Source of the DNA: Comamonas serinivorans
GTDB taxonomy: Bacteria > Pseudomonadota > Gammaproteobacteria > Burkholderiales > Burkholderiaceae_C
Length of the DNA: 64,000 nt
Assembly: GCF_002158865.1 (NCBI RefSeq)
Contig: NZ_CP021455.1
Span: 930,001-994,000, forward strand
Reading direction: 5' to 3'
Both the position numbers and the translations under genes were made by a program. Below, in pieces: positions 60,945-64,000 of this stretch (positions are counted from its first letter, which is position 1; each line of letters starts with the position of its first letter). The notes beneath the pieces are model-generated. The model was not told where the DNA came from. It was given only the letters and a program-made list of their open reading frames with translations, and did not search any database.

Positions 60945-62516
60945 GTGAACCTGTTCAAAGCCGCCTCCACGATCTCCTTGCTCACCCTGGTGTCGCGCAT
61001 CACCGGCTTAGCGCGGGAGCTGCTGATTGCATCGGCGTTTGGAGCCAGCGCCTTGACCGATGCCTTCAACGTGGCGTTCCGCATCCCCAACCTGTTGCGT
61101 CGCCTGTTTGCCGAGGGGGCCTTCAGCCAGGCCTTTGTGCCGGTGCTGGCGGCCACCCGGCAGACCCATGGCGAAGCCGCCACGCGCGACATGATCGACC
61201 ACGTGGCCAGCCTGCTGGTGCTGGCCTTGCTGGTCACCTGCGTGATCGGGGTGGCTGGTGCGCCGCTGCTGGTCTGGGCCATGGCCAGCGGCCTGAGCCA
61301 GGATGCCGCCGGCATGCAGGCCGCGGTGGTGATGACGCGCTGGATGTTTCCCTACATCGGCTTCATGTCCCTGGTGGCCTTGTCGGCCGGCATCCTCAAC
61401 ACCTGGAAGCACTTTCTGGTGCCCGCCGCCACGCCGGTGCTGCTGAACCTGGCCATGATCGCGGCCGCCTGGTGGGGCGCACCGTGGTTCGAGCGCCTGG
61501 GGGTGCCGCCGGTCTACGCCCTGGCGGTCGGCGTGATGTTGGGCGGGCTGTTGCAGCTGCTGATCCAGGTGCCGGCGCTGTTGCGCCTGGGCATGCTGCC
61601 CCGGGTGCGGCTGGGCGTGGCGTCGCTGCGTGCCGCCTGGCGCAGCGAGGGATGCCGGCGCATCCTCAAGCTCATGGCGCCTGCGCTGCTTGGCGTCAGC
61701 GTGGCGCAGGTCTCGCTGCTCATCAACACACAGATTGCCTCTCACCTGCCGTCCGGCAGCGTGAGCTGGCTCAGTTACGCCGATCGCTTGATGGAGTTTC
61801 CCACCGCCATGCTGGGCGTGGCGCTCAGCGTGGTGCTCACGCCGCAGCTGGCGGCCGCCAAGGCCGCGCAGGATCACGCGCGCTATGCGGCCATGCTCGA
61901 CTGGGGGTTGCGCCTGGTCGTGGTGCTGACGGTGCCCTGCGCGGTGGCCCTGCTGACCTTCGCCCAGCCCGTGGTCAGCGTGCTGTTCAACTATGGGGCC
62001 TTCAGCCCGCGCGATGTGCAGCAAACCATGCTGGCCTTGATGGGCTATGGCGTGGGCCTGCTGGCGCTGGTGGCCATCAAGATCCTGGCGCCCGGTTTCT
62101 ACGCGGCACAAGACATCCGCACGCCGGTGAAGATCGCCATCTGCGTGCTGGTCATCACCCAGCTGCTCAACATCGTGCTGGTGCCGCTGCTGGCGCATGC
62201 AGGACTGGCCCTGGCCACCAGCCTGGGTGCGCTGATCAATGCGGGCTGGTTGCTCTGGGGCCTGCGCCGCAAGGGCAGCTATGTGCCCGCCGCGGGGTGG
62301 CCCCGTCTCATGGCACGGGTGGCGGTGGCCGCCGCGCTGCTGGCGCTGCTGCTGTGGCTGCTGGACCGACAGTTGCCGTGGCTCGCCTGGCAAGCCCAGC
62401 CGATGCTGCGGCTGGGGGTCTTTGCCGGCTGTGCAGCCCTGGCGGCGCTGCTGTACTTCGTGACCCTGCGTCTGCTGGGGGTCGACCTGCGGGGGCTGTT
62501 GCGCCGCTCGCTCTGA
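60945..62516 (+). CDS. murJ: lipid II flippase MurJ
   Basis: Fourteen-helix MOP-superfamily protein of 523 residues that flips lipid II. STISLLTLVSRITGLARELL at the N-terminus, FAEGAFSQAFVPVL and PGFYAAQDIRTPVKI are diagnostic. I chose GTG 60945, which gives the standard N-terminus; an ATG at 60843 would add 34 unlikely residues. Confidence 0.93.
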   Translation: MNLFKAASTISLLTLVSRITGLARELLIASAFGASALTDAFNVAFRIPNLLRRLFAEGAFSQAFVPVLAATRQTHGEAATRDMIDHVASLLVLALLVTCVIGVAGAPLLVWAMASGLSQDAAGMQAAVVMTRWMFPYIGFMSLVALSAGILNTWKHFLVPAATPVLLNLAMIAAAWWGAPWFERLGVPPVYALAVGVMLGGLLQLLIQVPALLRLGMLPRVRLGVASLRAAWRSEGCRRILKLMAPALLGVSVAQVSLLINTQIASHLPSGSVSWLSYADRLMEFPTAMLGVALSVVLTPQLAAAKAAQDHARYAAMLDWGLRLVVVLTVPCAVALLTFAQPVVSVLFNYGAFSPRDVQQTMLALMGYGVGLLALVAIKILAPGFYAAQDIRTPVKIAICVLVITQLLNIVLVPLLAHAGLALATSLGALINAGWLLWGLRRKGSYVPAAGWPRLMARVAVAAALLALLLWLLDRQLPWLAWQAQPMLRLGVFAGCAALAALLYFVTLRLLGVDLRGLLRRSL

Positions 62517-62625
62517 CGGCAGGCTGGCGATGCGCGGGGGTGGTTGTCCCGGGCGTGCCAATCCGCACCGCGGCTTGTCGCAGTCAGCATGGTCATGTGA
62601 ACCGTTTCAGGCTACAAATCTGCTC

Positions 62626-63468
62626 ATGAATTTGAACGTGAAGTTGCCCACGCCCCTGGAGTATTTCGCGCAACTGGTGGAGAGCGACGACGAGTTTCCC
62701 CTGCTGGAAGCTGCAGCCTCGCTTGCGGCCGATGTGTACCCTGCCATGGACACCGAGCAGGTGCGCGATCAGATCGATGCCCTGGCGGTGCGGTTGCGTG
62801 GCCGGGTGGCCACGGGGGCCGATGCCTTGCAACGGCTGCGCGCGCTCAATCAGCTGTTCTTCGAAGAGCTGCGCTTTGGCCTCAACCGCAACGACTTCTA
62901 CAACCCGGACAACAGCTTTGTGCATCAGGTGCTGGTCACGCGCCAGGGCGTGCCCATTTCGCTCGGCGTGCTGTGGCTGGAGTTGGCGCAGGGCCTGGGC
63001 CTGAAGGCCCGCGGCATTGGCTTTCCGGGGCATTTCCTCGTGTCGGTGCAGGTGCCGCAAGGGCTGATCGTGATCGACCCGGCGACGGGCGAGTCGCTGG
63101 GGCGCGAACAGCTGTCGGAGCACCTGGACGGCCTGGCCCCCACCGACGAGGCGGGCCACACGATTCACCTCGACGTCGACGCCTGCCTCAAGCCGTCCAC
63201 GCCGCGCGAAATCCTGGCGCGCATGCTGCGCAACCTGCGCGAGATCTATGCGTCGCAAGGGGACAAGGTGCACCTGCTGGGTGTGCTGCACCGGCTGGTG
63301 CTGCTGTTGCCCGGGGTGACCGACCTGCGCCGCGAACGCGGCCTGCTGCACGCCGAGCTGGGTGAGCTGCCGGCGGCGCTGGCCGACCTGGAGTGGTGCC
63401 TGCAGCACGGGGAGCACAACGCGCAGCTCGCCGAGCGTGTGGCGCAGTTGCGGGCCGCGGGTTCATGA
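62626..63468 (+). CDS. SirB1-type transglutaminase-like/TPR protein
   Basis: A 280-residue protein: N-terminal transglutaminase-like SirB1 domain (FYNPDNSFVHQVLVTRQGVP, then GVLWLELAQGLGL and GIGFPGHFLV) followed by C-terminal TPR-like helices (LPAALADLEWCLQHG). The exact role is unknown in the family. Probably cotranscribed with murJ. Confidence 0.88.
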   Translation: MNLNVKLPTPLEYFAQLVESDDEFPLLEAAASLAADVYPAMDTEQVRDQIDALAVRLRGRVATGADALQRLRALNQLFFEELRFGLNRNDFYNPDNSFVHQVLVTRQGVPISLGVLWLELAQGLGLKARGIGFPGHFLVSVQVPQGLIVIDPATGESLGREQLSEHLDGLAPTDEAGHTIHLDVDACLKPSTPREILARMLRNLREIYASQGDKVHLLGVLHRLVLLLPGVTDLRRERGLLHAELGELPAALADLEWCLQHGEHNAQLAERVAQLRAAGS

Positions 63469-63478
63469 GTGAACCGGG

Positions 63479-63526
63479 AGTATGGGGCTGTTGCCGTTAA
63501 TTGGATAACGGGAGTAGGCTGATACT
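63479..63526. repeat. 48-bp palindromic element, copy 14
   Basis: Ends AGTAT/ATACT, with inner stem CCGTT/AACGG. The middle segments do not pair. It starts exactly 10 nt after the SirB1-type gene stop and lies between convergent genes. Confidence 0.88.
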
Positions 63527-63649
63527 GGTTATAGAGTCAGATTTTCTGGGCGCTTGGCGCTGCTGAGCCACGGCGCGTGGCTCGGCCTCGGTCCCGCAGG
63601 ACAGGCCTCTGGCCATGCGAGCGCTTCAGACCCCAAGCCGCACCCGGCG

Positions 63650-64000
63650 TCACACCAGCCGCGCGGCCGAGAGTTCCTTCTTCAGGTAGGCGTAGAACAG
63701 CGGCGCGGCCACCAGGCCGGCCGGGCCAAACAACGCCTCGGCCATGAACATCACGCACAGCAGCTCCCACACCGCCATGTGCGTCTTCTGGCCGACCACC
63801 TTGGCATTGATGACGTACTCCGCCTTGTGGATGGTGATGAGGAACAGCAGGCAGGCTGCGGCGGCCATGGGCGAGACCGAGAGGCCCACGATGGTGACCA
63901 CGATGTTGCACAGCAGGTTGCCCACGATGGGGATCATGCCGGCCACGAAGGTGAGCGCGATGAGCACGCTCGAGTACGGCAGCCGCATGCTCAGCGCCGG
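63650..64000 (-). CDS. AI-2E family (PerM-like) permease, partial
   Basis: The C-terminal ~117 residues of an AI-2E family transporter; the frame continues off the window edge. FVAGMIPIVGNLLCN is the diagnostic block, followed by a helix, KAEYVINAKVVGQKTHM and LVAAPLFYAYLKKEL. Substrate unknown; members include exporters and Na+/H+ antiporters. Confidence 0.85.
   Translation of the reverse strand, partial: PALSMRLPYSSVLIALTFVAGMIPIVGNLLCNIVVTIVGLSVSPMAAAACLLFLITIHKAEYVINAKVVGQKTHMAVWELLCVMFMAEALFGPAGLVAAPLFYAYLKKELSAARLV

Overview
This is a GC-rich chromosomal window that looks like a betaproteobacterium of the order Burkholderiales, most like Comamonadaceae. The evidence is four TctC/Bug-type solute receptors, two branched-chain-amino-acid-type (HAAT) ABC operons, many acyl-CoA and hydroxy-acid catabolic genes, a DUF3579 protein, an IPTL-CTERM protein and a Bug/IclR/RraA cluster. 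The genus cannot be fixed from sequence reading alone.

Layout. 1-5.3 kb: an acyl-CoA degradation operon (acyl-CoA ligase, acyl-CoA dehydrogenase, a thiolase-like protein with its DUF35 partner, a Bug receptor). 5.7-8.9 kb: an IPTL-CTERM surface protein and a divergent HxlR regulator/MFS efflux pair. 9-13.8 kb: a LacI-controlled catabolic unit (SnoaL-like protein, SDR, cupin dioxygenase, Bug receptor) with matching candidate operators in front of both arms. 14.4-20.4 kb: a vitamin B6-flavoured locus (PdxR-like MocR regulator, BenE-family transporter, YggS, glutamine amidotransferase, truncated PdxY, class III aminotransferase). 20.4-23.2 kb: debris (TrpA-like scrap, truncated M16 peptidase, Rha-type phage fragment with a frameshift, IS5 transposase remnant). 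23.6-31 kb: an RND efflux operon and an MFS transporter. 31-34.4 kb: a decayed copper locus (CueR, broken CopA, CopZ-like protein, broken DUF305) and a complete 1.2-kb IS3-family element. 34.5 kb: tRNA-Ser(TGA). 34.8-38.3 kb: P1 peptidase, S-formylglutathione hydrolase, enoyl-CoA hydratase. 38.9-44 kb: first HAAT operon (livKHMGF order). 44.1-51.7 kb: a hydroxy-acid catabolic cluster (FMN dehydrogenase, two Bug receptors, RraA-like aldolase, IclR, ThDP enzyme). 52.3-54.5 kb: argF and argD. 55.4-60.2 kb: second HAAT operon. 60.4-64 kb: housekeeping genes rpsT, murJ, a SirB1-type protein and an AI-2E permease running off the end.

The most unusual signal is a family of 14 dispersed intergenic palindromes, each exactly 48 bp, with an outer RGTAT/ATACY stem and an inner CCGTT/AACGG stem. 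Several paired positions covary between copies, which argues that the folded form matters. Three copies start exactly 10 nt after a stop codon. The family is absent from a continuous 25-kb stretch (10.9-35.9 kb), which is also where the IS elements, phage debris and copper remnants lie.

Other regulatory structure readable in the DNA: a 19-bp-spacer CueR promoter, a shared GAAAT-N4-ATTTC palindrome in two promoters of the hydroxy-acid cluster, and an intrinsic terminator inside the argD leader that looks like an attenuator.
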